From the NCBI GenBank assembly GCA_963930645.1, contig OZ005649.1, forward strand, positions 381,133,887 through 381,197,886: a stretch of 64,000 bases of DNA. Direction: 5' to 3'. Shown here piece by piece: positions 35,184-46,227 of this stretch; the stretch's first letter is position 1, and each line of letters begins with the position of its first letter. The position numbers were made by a program, and so were the translations under genes. This DNA is from Salticus scenicus. Taxonomy: Eukaryota; Arthropoda; Arachnida; Araneae; Salticidae. Below the pieces are notes generated by a model. That model was not told the DNA's origin, did not search any database, and saw only the letters and a program-made list of their open reading frames with translations.

Positions 35184-35605
35184 CACTGTAAAAAACAATC
35201 TGGTGTGTCACTCACACGACTTTCTCTTACCCTGAAATTTAATACTATAAACACAGGTTGGAGATTAAGAGGTAAGATAACGAGTACTGTTATATAAACC
35301 TATGTTAAAAAATTCAAATTAGGCTTCGGAAGAATTTTAAATGATAATTAGTTCTATGTGAGGGGGGGCTACCCCCCCCCCCTTCAATCCCCCGTTTCAT
35401 TAATGCACCTACATTTATATAGAATCTAATTCGGTTATTAAAAAATAATTCTCTTTTTAAAAAATAATTTATTTAAATTATTATTTAAACAAATTATCTT
35501 TTATGACAATGCAGACGATTTCCATATTAAGTAATATAACACTAAATATCCAAAAAGGAAAAAAAAAAAAAAAAAAAAAAAAGTTGAATTTATTCTCAAT
35601 ATTAC

Positions 35606-35639
<34 letters not shown>

Positions 35640-36283
35640 TTGTTAAAAATGAAAAAAATCGATAACTTTATTTTAAATTATCGCAGATCTATGGTCCAGT
35701 TGACTATCTCTATTACAAAAAATATATATTCGTTTCATTTGGTTTAGTGCAGTCTATAGATGTTAAACTCTTCTTACCTGCAATTTCCCCCATAGACGTA
35801 AGGTATTTGAATAATTTTGAGTGTCCCTGTACACGAACCATTTGCTTCATCTCAACGAAAAGCTTAGTGTAGCATCCCTATATGATACACATTTAGAATA
35901 CCGAGTTTCAAATTTCTGCTACTATTTGTTCTTGAGATATGCTGATAACAGACACACAGACCATTCGCTAAAAATATGATTTTCGTATTCAGGGGACCTC
36001 AGAACATGTAAATATAACAGAAACTCACGTTCGAAAATTTGACTCTAAAACAATACCTTCTCGACCCTATGAGTAAGAGAAAGTAAAAAAACGATAGCTT
36101 TTATAGCAAAATGTGCTGGCACCCATATTGCCAGCGCATTCTGTTGTTAAATAAGGCAATTTACAGCAAAAACATCTGTAAAAAAAGACTCTTTTACGGT
36201 TGTTTCTGCTGTAAATTACTTCTTTTTTACTTCCCCATCCTCCATGCACACATATTGACAGCATATTATACTGTAAATGCACC

Positions 36284-36321
<38 letters not shown>

Positions 36322-36359
36322 TTTGTTTGTTTGTTTGTTTGTTTGTTTGTTTTACAGTG
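35184..36359. mobile_element. CACTGT-polyA MITE, copy 2, split by a family B element
   Basis: The left tip CACTGTAAAAAA is at 35184-35195 and the remainder resumes at 36087 (AAAACGATAGCTTTTATAGC). It runs through CCCATATTGCCAGC twice to T-rich sequence, (GTTT)n at 36320-36350 and TTTACAGTG at 36351-36359. The order and sequence match 20379-20607. A 43-bp phrase with TGTAAAAAAAGACTC (36178-36230) is extra in this copy. The break lies inside the poly(A) of the tip. Confidence 0.78.
35197..36086 (-). mobile_element. Helentron-like non-autonomous element, family B, inserted in a MITE
   Basis: Minus orientation: 5' end at 36086 (TTACTTTCTCTTACTC), 3' end at 35197 (ACACACCAGATT). Because it sits in the A/T run of a known MITE, both ends are fixed by the host sequence: TTTTTT|TACTTTC and CCAGATTG|TTTTTT. 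No duplication is needed beyond the T run. It contains a GC-rich block AGGGGGGGCTACCCC near 35362-35381, A28 near 35557-35582 and (AT)n at 35608-35636. Confidence 0.75.
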
Positions 36360-36996
36360 TTGTACGATGATATCGCAATGCAGAGACGCATTTCTTGGTC
36401 TTAGATAGGGATCCTTAGCGATGAAACTCTCCTAGCCCCATAAAATATCGCGAAGCTACCATACTCCGCGTGTATCTATACAACGCAGAATTTTGGTTTT
36501 GTCCAGGACCCTGGAGTACCAAGAGTTTATTTGAAAACACTTGCAGGATGAAAAATCTTTTGTTTGCGTTTTCCTATTTTGTACAAAAAATCCTCGACTT
36601 TAATTGGTTAATTATCTTATGATGGACTGTTTATCTTGGTTTCAAATATCCAAGAAATACTTAATATTCAAGAATTTACAACAGACAAAGAAATATCAAG
36701 CTTACGATTACAAAATTATTCTTAAAATTTCTCCATTTTTTATTCTTTTCGTGATAAAGAGTTCTGACGGGAAATTACAATTTCTTTATACTCATCTATA
36801 CTTTTGAAAAGCGATTTATGATTTTTAAATAAGGGTTATTTTTAATTAAAATTAATTACTTTTTATCCTTTCCCATATATGTATATATATATATATATAT
36901 ATATAAGACTTTAAATGGCAATTACATAGCAATTTTAATGTATAACTTTTAGTATGTACACGTTTTATTGAAAGATTTTAAAACATAGATTACATA
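36360..36996. other. AT-rich stretch, no gene seen
   Basis: (TA)n at 36881-36904. A 67-codon open frame at 36604-36807 has no domain. Confidence 0.45.
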
Positions 36997-37471
36997 CACT
37001 GAGAAAAAATTCTGTAACTGACATCTAGAATCTAAATTGTGGCTCTAGAAAAAGTAGTTCGATGTCATCCTTATAAATTCTAGTCCCCTTGGAAAGCGAA
37101 TTCGGGAAGCCCCTATTAGAATTCTAAAGCGTTTGCCTATATTCTCGAGGGCAAAGCTATTCAAAAATCTCTGCAAATAAATGTGACTACAAGAGGTGGG
37201 TTTCTGCAACTATAATCTTGGTTTATGACCCAATTCTAGAAAAGCAAGCGAGAATTTCTCACAATACAAATGATTCAGAATATTTAGAGTATTCAGAATA
37301 TTGTTTCGCCATCTAGAAATGTGTACACTAGAAATTCTCGATCATATCGTATATTCAGTTTATTGGCGTGCCTTATGCGTATAGCTCGGAAATCTATATT
37401 TCTAGTTAAGGGATTTGGAAAATGGACACTTATTCATTTTAGAGAAAGGCGGTATATTTTTTTTCTCAGTG
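36997..37471. mobile_element. 475-bp MITE with CACTGAGAAAAA ends
   Basis: CACTGAGAAAAAATTC at the left and the inverted ATTTTTTTTCTCAGTG at the right, with TA on both sides (36995-36996, 37472-37473). The interior is less AT-rich, with CTAGAA repeated many times (TTCTAGA, TCTAGAAA), and no reading frame. Confidence 0.8.
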
Positions 37472-38170
37472 TAATTTCGTATATAAATAACAGGTGATCC
37501 AAAAATCACAGAAAAAATAAAAATATATATTATTCAAAAAGTACTGACTGTAGGTCTATGTAGTTTACACTAAAATGTACAGAAAAACAAGGGATTTAAG
37601 TACATATATGCATATGAAAAAATATTTGTTACATTTTTTCTCAACCCATAGCGCTGTTTTCGCTGTATCCTCTCACATTTTAAACAAATCCGCCTGACCG
37701 AATAACTGCATACTGTGAATGCTGAAGCTTTTTTTAGAAGACTTTCCAGTGCGTAATTTCAGACGGTCATTCTTATGAATGACGATCGTCAAATTGAACA
37801 TTTATAGTCCTAGTTACGTTGTTGAATATTGTGCACTACTGTAAAGAAATTAGATTTACAATTAAAGCGCCACTTGATTAAAAAATTTAAACTAATTTGC
37901 TAATAAATCTTTTGTTACCTGAAAAAAAAAAAAAAAAAAAAAAATCCCATGTCCGCTTAGTTCTACAGTCAATACTTTTCGAATAATATTTTTTTTTCTG
38001 CGACTTTTGCATCATCCTGTATACATATATATAGATATATGTATATATATAATATAGATACAGATATATATTTATACATCTGGTGTTTCAATATTGATTT
38101 TACAGTGAAAAGCAAGAATCAGAGAACCCTGCTTCTAATTACAAACTTTATTTGAAGTAAGACATTAACG
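37472..38170. other. AT-rich stretch, no gene seen
   Basis: A24 at 37921-37944 and (TA)n-rich sequence at 38018-38070. Nothing else supported. Confidence 0.45.
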
Positions 38171-38680
38171 ACCGTATTCACCATTAAGCTCAACTCCCGG
38201 CTCAACGCCAAAGCTTGAAAAGCACCTAAAGTCAGGGTGCAGCTGTACAACAAAATTTGACACGCCGCTTTTACCATCTAGCGTCGAAGATTTCATATAA
38301 TCTTTGGTTAGTTATTTTCTGCTGAAAAATATAAAAATATAAAGCCGCTAGACGTCAGAAACAACGTGTCACATTTTGTTGAATAGTGGCAACCTGACTT
38401 TATACGCTTTTCAAGTTTCCGTGTTCAACCGAAAGTTGAAAAGCACCTAAAGTCAGGATGCATCTGTACAACAAAATTTGACACGCCGCTTCTGCCATCT
38501 AGCGTCGAAGATTTCATATAATCTTTGGTTAGTTATTTTCAGCTAAAAAATCTAAAAATATAAAGCCGCTAGACGGCAGAAACAACGCGTCATATTTTCT
38601 TGAATAGTGGCATCCTGATTTTATACGCTTTTCAAGTTTCCGTGTTCAACCGGAAGTTGAAATTATTGGTGAATACAGCT
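38171..38680. mobile_element. MITE with internal 221-bp tandem duplication
   Basis: Outer ends GTATTCACC...CTCAACTCCCGG and CCGGAAGTTGAAATTATTGG-TGAATAC form an imperfect inverted repeat. Inside, TTGAAAAGCACCTAAAGTCA begins a unit at 38214 and again at 38435. Each unit is itself a palindrome, ending TTTATACGCTTTTCAAGTTT. It also contains GCCGCTAGACG opposite its complement CATCTAGCGTCG. Non-coding. Confidence 0.72.
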
Positions 38681-39318
38681 ATAAGAGTAATTTCCAATTG
38701 TAGCATTTTTTGAAAAAAGGTTTGCATACATATCAAAATGCAAAATTTAAGATTTATACTTTTATATTTTTACAGGCTGAAAATTTAGGAGTAAAGTGTT
38801 AATTATGACGAGAAGTCATTCTTCTATTTTTTACACATCATTTAATGAAATACAAAATAACGATTATATCTATAACATATATGATTACAGCATATTAAAC
38901 AAATGATTGCATTGTCTGTTTTAGAATGAACACAAGTATATGGAATTTGTGTGACAGTTACAGGTGTGACATGTTATGGATTGTGTGAAAGTTCACAGGT
39001 ACCTGTATATTTTTGTGACCGTCACACAAATTTTCAGAACGAGAAAAAGTTACTCTTATAAGAGGTGACTTTTAGAGAGGTTTTTGATCGCTGATGTTTA
39101 CTGAACTATGACACATAATTACTTAAAATGATTTTACTGAAAATGTTATTCAATCTTTCCAATATGAATTTTAGTTGTTTTCCTTTAATTATAAATTTTG
39201 TGAATGTCAATTTTTTTTTACCCCTCCCCCCCCTGGATCCGCCACTGGTGTGACGTCATTTACCAAAAGGCCAATAGTCTAACACTCAGGAATACGTAGA
39301 TGTAGGAACACCGCATGT
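38681..39318. other. AT-rich stretch, no gene seen
   Basis: A cluster of GTGTGA/TCACA phrases lies at 38948-39030. A C-rich run at 39221-39233. No feature. Confidence 0.4.
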
Positions 39319-39537
39319 GCAGTTTGGTTTGGTTTGATGAGTACATGAGATTTATTGCTTGCCTATACGGCCGCTTATATCTCGAATAATCCACACCACA
39401 AGGGTTTATAAGACTGTATTTAAGAGCATATACAAGAACAAAGACAATACATGGATCCATGCCTTCTCCTGGATTCGAACCCGGGCCCAACTGTGTAGAA
39501 GTCAGGGTCGCTAACTACTACACCGTCTGGGCGGCAC
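39319..39537 (-). mobile_element. SINE-B, tRNA-headed
   Basis: Minus orientation. The head near 39535-39455 reads GGTGTAGTAGTTAGCG (A-box region), then GGGTTCGAATCCAGG, which fits the Pol III B box GGTTCGANTCC exactly. The body runs left and ends in a CAAAC-type tail (39322-39336). No clear target duplication. Distinct from SINE-A in head and body. A 76-codon frame here is antisense. Confidence 0.7.
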
Positions 39538-39934
39538 ATGTACGGTCCCTTTTTTTCAATTACCTATATTTAGAAAACTATTGCCCTCACTTTAAGATGA
39601 ACGATAGCGAAAAATTTCTGACATTCTAAGTAAAATATTCGCTGAGTTGCCGCTCCTTGAAAATCGCTAAGTTTTAAGAGGAGAAAAATTAAATTACGTT
39701 TCAAATGAGTTTGTTTGTCCTCAATTATTATTTAATGTAACAAATTATTTATCATCTAAACGGCTTATTACATTTAGCTAATAGTTGCTTATATGTCACT
39801 GTCACATGATTTGTATGGATTTTGTTGAATTTAAGATTTACTATTCCTTTACAATCATAAGCTATGGATTTTTATTTAAAGTGCAGTAACATCTAAACGA
39901 GTTATCCGATACAACTAAAAAAATGTCTATATAT

Positions 39935-40049
39935 TAGTCAGTCTGAGAACACGATTGAACAAGGATTTATTTTACAAAACAGTATTAAGTGTACTTTTTT
40001 TTACATAGGAATTATTGCTAGCGCTCGAATAATTTTGCTGCCGACTGTA
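39935..40049. mobile_element. Half copy of the 5970-6185 MITE
   Basis: AGTCAGTCTGAGAACACGAT through AAGTGTACTTTTTTTTACAT to GCCGACTGTA follow the right half of the 5970-6185 element with moderate divergence, ending at the same CCGACTG-TA tip. The left half is missing. Confidence 0.7.
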
Positions 40050-40090
40050 TATACGCTCAATTTTCCTGATCGCTAACATCGGAGCGTATA

Positions 40091-40470
40091 TCTGTACTGA
40101 TAAGTATAAAGAATTTAAGTCCAAAAAAGTTGATTTTGAGTTAAGTACATAGATAGACTCAGAAAAAAATTCTCTATCAATGGCATAAAGGAATTCAATC
40201 CATGTCATTTAGTCTTTGAGAAAATCCATTGGTAAAAATGAATCAAGTCAGAAATTTAGCAATAATCTTTGGTATAAAATATTTAATTAATTTTTTTCTC
40301 TTTATTAAATGAAGGTTTACAATCACTGAATGGTATAAAGGGTATAAATCAACATAATCCATTTTTCCTAATCGATTCTTCTGATTAGTTTTTAGTTAGT
40401 TTAACTTTATTTTTCCTCTCCTGAAAAATCAAGAATATGGACTTAAATCCTTTATACTTATCAGTACAGA
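40091..40470. mobile_element. Possible MITE with 33-bp inverted repeats
   Basis: TCTGTACTGATAAGTATAAA then GAATTTAAGTCCA at 40091-40123 pairs with its reverse complement at 40438-40470 with one or two mismatches. The inside is non-coding. A target duplication is not clear, so the true ends may lie outside. Confidence 0.5.
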
Positions 40471-41970
40471 TATATATGCTCAGTTTTCCAGGTCACTAAC
40501 GGCGAAGCCATATGCACTCGCTCAACTTTGTTGGTCACTATAATTCATTAGCGAAATATTCATTAGCGAAATATAGAAATGGAGGATGTTGCTGGTTTTC
40601 ATATTTCTTTGTGATGCAAATGGGTCAATAAGAGAAAACTGAAATTTTACTGATATTGCCAATGTCATAAAAATGTCTTTAACAATAATCGTATTAAGAT
40701 TTTTAGCAAGGGAGCCACAGAAACGCTCATGTGAAATGATGCTATATTTAGAAGAAAATCAATTTTTTCCAAGATAATTAATTGTTAAAGTATTGAAGTA
40801 TATATATGTGGTACTCGCCCCTGACATTGATATCTCATATCACCTAACTATGTTACTCCAAACATTTGTCATAAATGACCCAAAATATATAATCATATCC
40901 TTAATAATGGTATTTAATTTGAATAGTTTTGTCTCTTAATTATGTAGACTATGAGAGCGTTTTATTCGTAAATATTGGAAAAAATCCGGAATAACGCATA
41001 TCTCAAAAATAGAACTAGTATAGAATGGTCATCAGATAACTTTCTTTTATATGTTTTTTCATACAAATTCATGCAGTGCAAGTTATTTATTAAAACTATT
41101 GTTTATAAAATTTATTTCCTATCGTGAGTACAGTTGCTTTTTATCTCAGAAAAAATAATAAATGTCTAAAGAAAATTAATTGTGTGCCCTATAGACAGCA
41201 TCATAAGACAATGCATTTCTTTTTCTAGATTTTTTTAAATGAAACAAATTGGTAACTTTCTCTAACATTATCACAGATACTTGGTTTAATCATTTATTTT
41301 AAAGATATTGATGAGTTTTTTTTTTTTTTGAAAAATATTTATACTGATAATTTAAAACGCCAGGGGAATACAATGCCCCTGCATAAACAAATATCTTATC
41401 CTAACTGATTATTTTTATAAATAAATTATTTAATTTCACGATGTTTGGTTAAAAATGATCGCCATTGTGCAGATTTATAAGTAATTTTATCCTTTACTGA
41501 CATATTACAAATTATGATAAAATAGGATAACAATGCCTTCTATGAAGCGATATACACCAAAAGTTGATAGGCACCCATTTATGTCCGAATGCAGATAAAT
41601 ATATATTTTATGAAATTAGTTATCGAGAGAGAGTTGGTAGATTTTTTTTTCACACACGCCGACGGACATTAACTAATAGTAGTTACTGGTTAAATAGTAT
41701 TCAGGACATCTGAAAACGAATAAATATATCAAAAAAAATGGAAGTCAAAAATTTTTACAAATCCAATACCTTATTTTACTAAATATAGAAAAAAAATAAT
41801 AAATAAATAAATAAGTAAAATAAAGACTATAGTTGCCAGTTAATTTAATAATTCCTTTTTACTTCCTAAATCACGATCGCACCTACCCAAGACTTGTATT
41901 TAATTCTAATAGAAATTGCTCCTTCGGATAAAAGTATTTTATTCAGTAATGATGCAATCCAAATCAATTT

Positions 41971-42185
41971 TTACTTTCCGGACGTCATATTTAAGAAGTA
42001 TTTTAATCATGTCGAAAATCCGACTTTGTGATTACGGTGTTTCGATACGTTTTGAGGTAACTTGAATTCACTTTTACTACTTTTACGATGATATATGTGT
42101 GTGCGTGCGTGTATGTACTACACTAAGGGACAAAAAAAAAAGCCGCACAAGGATACTTACATTTCTCTTTCTGCAACATTGTACC

Positions 42186-42223
<38 letters not shown>

Positions 42224-43612
42224 GAGCACATTTTATTACGTCGCCCACCACGTACATTGTAAGGAAAATTGTAGTTTTAGAAAATATTTCAAAAAGGGCC
42301 AGGATAAGCCGATTAATGATGCCACAGAATGGATTAATTTTAAAATGAAAATCACAAAATATTTTAATACGTGAGATGGCAAATTAATTAAATGTTAAAG
42401 AAATAATCGTTAGATGATTTTTAGCAAGATATAATTTTTTTTTTTTTTTTGTCTGTTTAAACTGGAAATTTGGCTTTGGGCGGCCACGTTCCTCATCCAA
42501 GCGATTTGACCGCAAGTTAAAAAGTAAATGTTTAAAAAATCGATTTGCACCATTTTCAGAACTTTGAAAAGATTAATAAAAAGTGTATAGCAAAACACTT
42601 TCTTCAAAAACAATGCAGGAACAATTAAACAAAGCACGTTACAGAACAGAAGATCTGCGAAAAAAAATCCATTATTATGGAAAAAAATTAGAAAAAACAA
42701 TACTTCAGTTGACCAAAAATTAAAAAAATATATCAGTTAGTTATTAGGCTGAACTGGTTTTCTCTGGTGAATCAAGTTTACCTTATTTCAAGCTGAGGAA
42801 AAAAGTTAGTATGACGACGAACATGTGACAGACTTAAGGAAAATTGCACACTTAAACAATGACACTTTCTCCGTATATTATTGTACGGATGTTCACAACT
42901 TTTTTAGGAATCGGGCAAACTTTCATGCTCAAGAGATCAATTAACTCGAAATGAAACACGGTTATTATAAAAGTGGCACCTGACTGATTATTTTGGAGGT
43001 ATCAGAGACTTTCCCGCAAACAGTATTTCAAGATGATAATGCACCTTGATGTACGACATATGTTGCCCGTTTATTTGGTTAAAATTGTTAAAATTACCTA
43101 CCCATTGCTATGAGCACCTATAATTCTGTAAGTATTCATATAACTTTTTTCACTTTAAGTTAAATCCCACAAAGAATATCGCAGAATGTCTTCTATATTA
43201 TTTATCATTATTTATCAGTTTTATTTATCATTATTTATCAATATTATTTCTCATTATGGCTTATGGCTTCAATTTTGTTAAAGTGCAATAATGTCTAAAC
43301 GCCTTCTTCGATTGAGGTGAAAATTTAAACACATGCTATAGGTCATTGTCGCACGAATTGTGTAGAATCTGATGACTCTATCCCTTATAGAACTCTACAA
43401 GTATACAGCTAAAAATTCTTTATCATTATGATCTATGGGCTCAAATTATTTGAAATGCAATAGCATAAAATTAAACAATGTAGAAAAATACTCAAACATC
43501 CTATTATAATTATTACTTTTGTTTATTTAATGATGTATCTTACTGTAATTTATTTATGCAACCGTTAATTTCTTAAGTCTTCGAAAAGTCGAGTAGAGTC
43601 ACTCCAAATTTT
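41971..43612 (+). mobile_element. Family A element interrupted by a transposon relic
   Basis: The 5' part is at 41971-42117 (TTACTTTCCGGACGTC, AATCATGTCGAAAATCCG, GATGATATATGTGTGTG). The 3' part is at about 43231-43612 (CTCATTATGGCTTATGG, TCTAAACGCCTTCTTCG, TTCGAAAAGTCGAGTAGAGT, CACTCCAAATTTT). Roughly 1.1 kb of unrelated DNA separates them, and the first tandem unit is missing. Confidence 0.6.
42120..43140 (+). pseudogene. Tc1/mariner transposase relic
   Basis: At 43026-43078 the translation reads FQDDNAP, a stop, then CTTYVARLFG, matching the QxDNAPxHxA segment that carries the second catalytic Asp of Tc1/mariner transposases. The left tip may be CACTAAGGGACAAAAAAAAA-GCCGCAC at 42121, resembling CACCAACGTACAAAAAAAAG...GTCGCAC at 54020-54128. 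No other domain can be followed, so only the superfamily is supported. The A38-type run at 42190-42221 lies inside. Confidence 0.5.
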
Positions 43613-45125
43613 TTTTTTTAGAGAATTATTGTTTAAATGCACAAATTAAGGAGTAATATTTCAACCCTCTAAAAATATATATCCGGTTCATTATTTAAGA
43701 AATAATAATAATAATAAAATTATTTTGAGATTTTTCATCTTAAAGAAAAAAAAAAAAAGTTTTTTAAATCTTGCCTTTTAATATATTTTATTAAATATTA
43801 ACCTTTTTCATGTTTGATTTAACCACACTAATGAATTTTTATATTGAATAAACATGCTTTAATAGATTCATATCTTAAATACAAATTTTTCATATGCATC
43901 TAGTGCTAAATTACAGATCAGGAAACACAATTTAGAAATTGCACGTTTTCTGATTTTATTCTTATATGATAGAAAATGAAAAGGTAAGAAAATAAATACA
44001 TACATTTTCTCTATTTGAAATCGAATTACTGATTTATAACAATTTTAACATCGCATTATTTACTCTATCGAGAAAACGCAGTATAATATAGAGTGACGTC
44101 ACTCTTTATGACAACAAACGGGGGTAATCATTGTTTACATTCGATTTCGTGCTTTGCTTTGCTCCTTGAATCAGTGAAATAGGTTTTGTATTTTATAATA
44201 ATGTCGGATATTAAAAAAATCGCAGTATAAATATTGTATTTTACCACTCTGCACTAATACAACGGATAATTTTTCTCAAAAGCTATTCTTGAGCGTTCCA
44301 CAGGATCCTATTAAACGAAAACATTGGACAATCGCCATGAAAAGAAAACAATTGAAAATAATGATAATGGAAAATGGTGATAATGATATTAAATGATTAT
44401 AAGATGAAAACGAAAGGCTCAGAAATCACATAAACGATTTATAATTACGTAAGTTAAAACGAATTGCTGCTTACTAACTAGGCTAACAAAATGTAAACAT
44501 TGAAGTATCATAAAGTGTGACGTCAGGCAGCGTTTTTAAGTCACATGATTTTCGGTTAATTTTAAAGTTATTTGTTAAATGAATGAGAACTTTTTTTGCA
44601 TTTTTAATAAACTTTTTGAAATTTAGGGGCCTAAAACTACCAGAAAAATAGGATTTTTTCAAATTCCTCATTCTGAGATTACAGTTTCTTAATTCATTAC
44701 ACGAAATAAATTTTATTGTCTATAAATGCCCTCCAAATAAAAAATATATCCCATACTCATTAAAAAAAATACCCAAAAGAATTGTGGAAGCAAGCAAGAA
44801 AAATGATTTTCATTTTCCTTTTCTAAAAAAAACACTTAAGTGGAAAAATTCGTATGGCTTATCCACTAACGATATAAATTAAATATTATTTTTCGAGTAA
44901 ATATTTCCTCAGAGATTCATTTATTACTTCACCTATCTAAACTGAAATTAATTAACTTTTATAGGTTACACACGAGGAATAACATTTCAGTTCAGATTTA
45001 ATTTACTAAAAGACGATAATTAGTTCAACAAAAAGAAACTGACATATACTTTAAGATTTTAAAGTCATGGTTTCTGTAGAAAACTGGTTGCATTGAATTG
45101 ACAATTCATTGAATCGGTTATGTGT
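43613..45125. other. AT-rich stretch with a THAP-like fragment
   Basis: At about 44298-44350 one frame reads VPQDPIKRKHWTIAMKRK, close to the central part of THAP domains, but the zinc-binding cysteines are not visible. GAGTGACGTCACTCTTTATG at 44091-44110 recurs in inverted, partial form at 44509-44526, so the two may be tips of one degraded element. No intact gene. Confidence 0.4.
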
Positions 45126-45172
45126 TATCTTTATTTTATTGAAATTTTATTTTTCCGACTGAGTGAAAATAA

Positions 45173-45245
45173 TGCCTGGACCGGGAGTCGAACCCCGGAT
45201 CTTTGACTTACAAGGTCAAGGCTCTACCAATTGAGCTATCCAGGT
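45173..45245 (-). tRNA. tRNA-like unit, anticodon TGT, antisense arm of insertion 1
   Basis: A 73-nt unit that folds as a cloverleaf on the minus strand. Acceptor ACCTGGA/TCCAGGC has an A-C mismatch at the first pair. Anticodon arm TTGAC-CTTGTAA-GTCAA gives TGT (Thr by anticodon). The body resembles tRNA-Lys (GCCTGGATAGCTC) as I recall it. The T stem has one G-G mismatch. It is embedded in a retroposed element, so it is probably not a working tRNA gene. Confidence 0.6.
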
Positions 45246-45351
45246 CGACAGCCGGTCGACATTACTCACTCAGACAACCTTTAGGCAGAAAACTGGTTGC
45301 ATTGAATTGACAATTCATTGAATCGGTTGTCGTAATGTCGACCGGCTGTCG

Positions 45352-45424
45352 GCCTGGATAGCTCAATTGGTAGAGCCTTGACCTTGTAAGTCAAAGATCC
45401 GGGGTTCGACTCCCGGTCCAGGCA
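45352..45424 (+). tRNA. tRNA-like unit, anticodon TGT, sense arm of insertion 1
   Basis: Acceptor GCCTGGA (45352-45358) pairs perfectly with TCCAGGC (45417-45423), discriminator A. D arm GCTC/GAGC. Anticodon TGT at 45385-45387 in loop CTTGTAA. B box GGTTCGACTCC fits GGTTCGANTCC. One G-G mismatch in the T stem. TTATTTT follows at once, a possible weak Pol III terminator. Supplies the internal promoter for the SINE; a real tRNA role is doubtful. Confidence 0.65.
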
Positions 45425-45519
45425 TTATTTTCACTCAGTCGGAAAAACAAAATTTCAATAAATATGATTTTCTTCCACAGTTGATTGTGTGATTTTAATA
45501 AAAATTGTATCTTTATTTT

Positions 45520-46132
45520 GTTACAATATATTATCGTCAATCTCAGTGTTGAATTGTTTTTTTTCTTATCTTTTATTTAATTAATATTTCTCCTTAACCT
45601 ATAATATTGTATGCGTAAATGCACATATTCCCAAATATAAAGATGTCGTCTAAAATCTAAAAATATATATAAAAAAAATCACTGGAAGAATCTCTAAGAT
45701 CTTATTTAGTGCCACGAATTTTCGCTAAATGTTGACAAAATGTCCTGAAAGCTACGTTCTTATGAGAATTTTATATCAACAAGGATTAAGTTAAACTTTC
45801 CTCTACAAATATAACTATCCACAAAGATTTATGTCAGGTTTATTTATTCCTTCATTTGTCAAGGCAGATATTGTTGTACGACACATAAGAGATTATAGGT
45901 TTTGTAAATAATTTAACATTGCCATGGCTGATAATTATATTATCCAATAAGTATCATTTTAGGGATATAGAAAGACTCTCCTAAAAGAGAATGAGCTAAA
46001 ATTAAGTTTTTATAAATAAGCTTTTCTTATTATTATTGTTCTTATGAATAATTTCAGAAAAATAGACGTGCAAAAGTGATGTCTTTAACTGCGTAACCTT
46101 TAATCGTTTGAGTACGAACTTTCTAGTTATTG

Positions 46133-46165
<33 letters not shown>

Positions 46166-46227
46166 CAGTAATTTTAATTAGAGAAATTAAAATTTATTTT
46201 TATTTTGAACATAACATTATTACATTT
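45520..46227. other. AT-rich stretch, no gene seen
   Basis: A29 at 46134-46162. Otherwise featureless. Confidence 0.5.

Larger units (their letters stand above)
39538..41970. other. AT-rich stretch with short element remnants
   Basis: Holds a worn family A fragment at about 39765-39905 (TCTAAACGAGTTAT, TATGGATTTTGTTGAATTT), plus the MITE pieces listed separately. No gene. A fragment at 41270-41315 resembles the middle of family B read backwards. Confidence 0.45.
45138..45507 (+). mobile_element. Palindromic tRNA-headed SINE, insertion 1
   Basis: Flanked by TATCTTTATTTT at 45126-45137 and 45508-45519, a perfect 12-bp target duplication. The left arm 45138-45265 and right arm 45332-45459 (128 bp each) are reverse complements apart from a few mismatches. 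Each holds a tRNA-like unit, antisense then sense. A 66-bp spacer separates them. The sense arm continues into a 48-bp tail ending GATTTTAATAAAAATTG (45460-45507). The whole thing moved as one retroposed unit. The first base, ATTGAAATTTTA, is the same as in the 50-kb insertion. The spacer includes a 42-bp copy (45287-45328) of DNA just upstream of the insertion (45078-45119). Confidence 0.85.

Noticed and set aside
36111..36404. 97-codon frame with a phenylalanine/cysteine-rich tail
   Set aside because: It is MITE sequence running into poly(T) and (GTTT)n.
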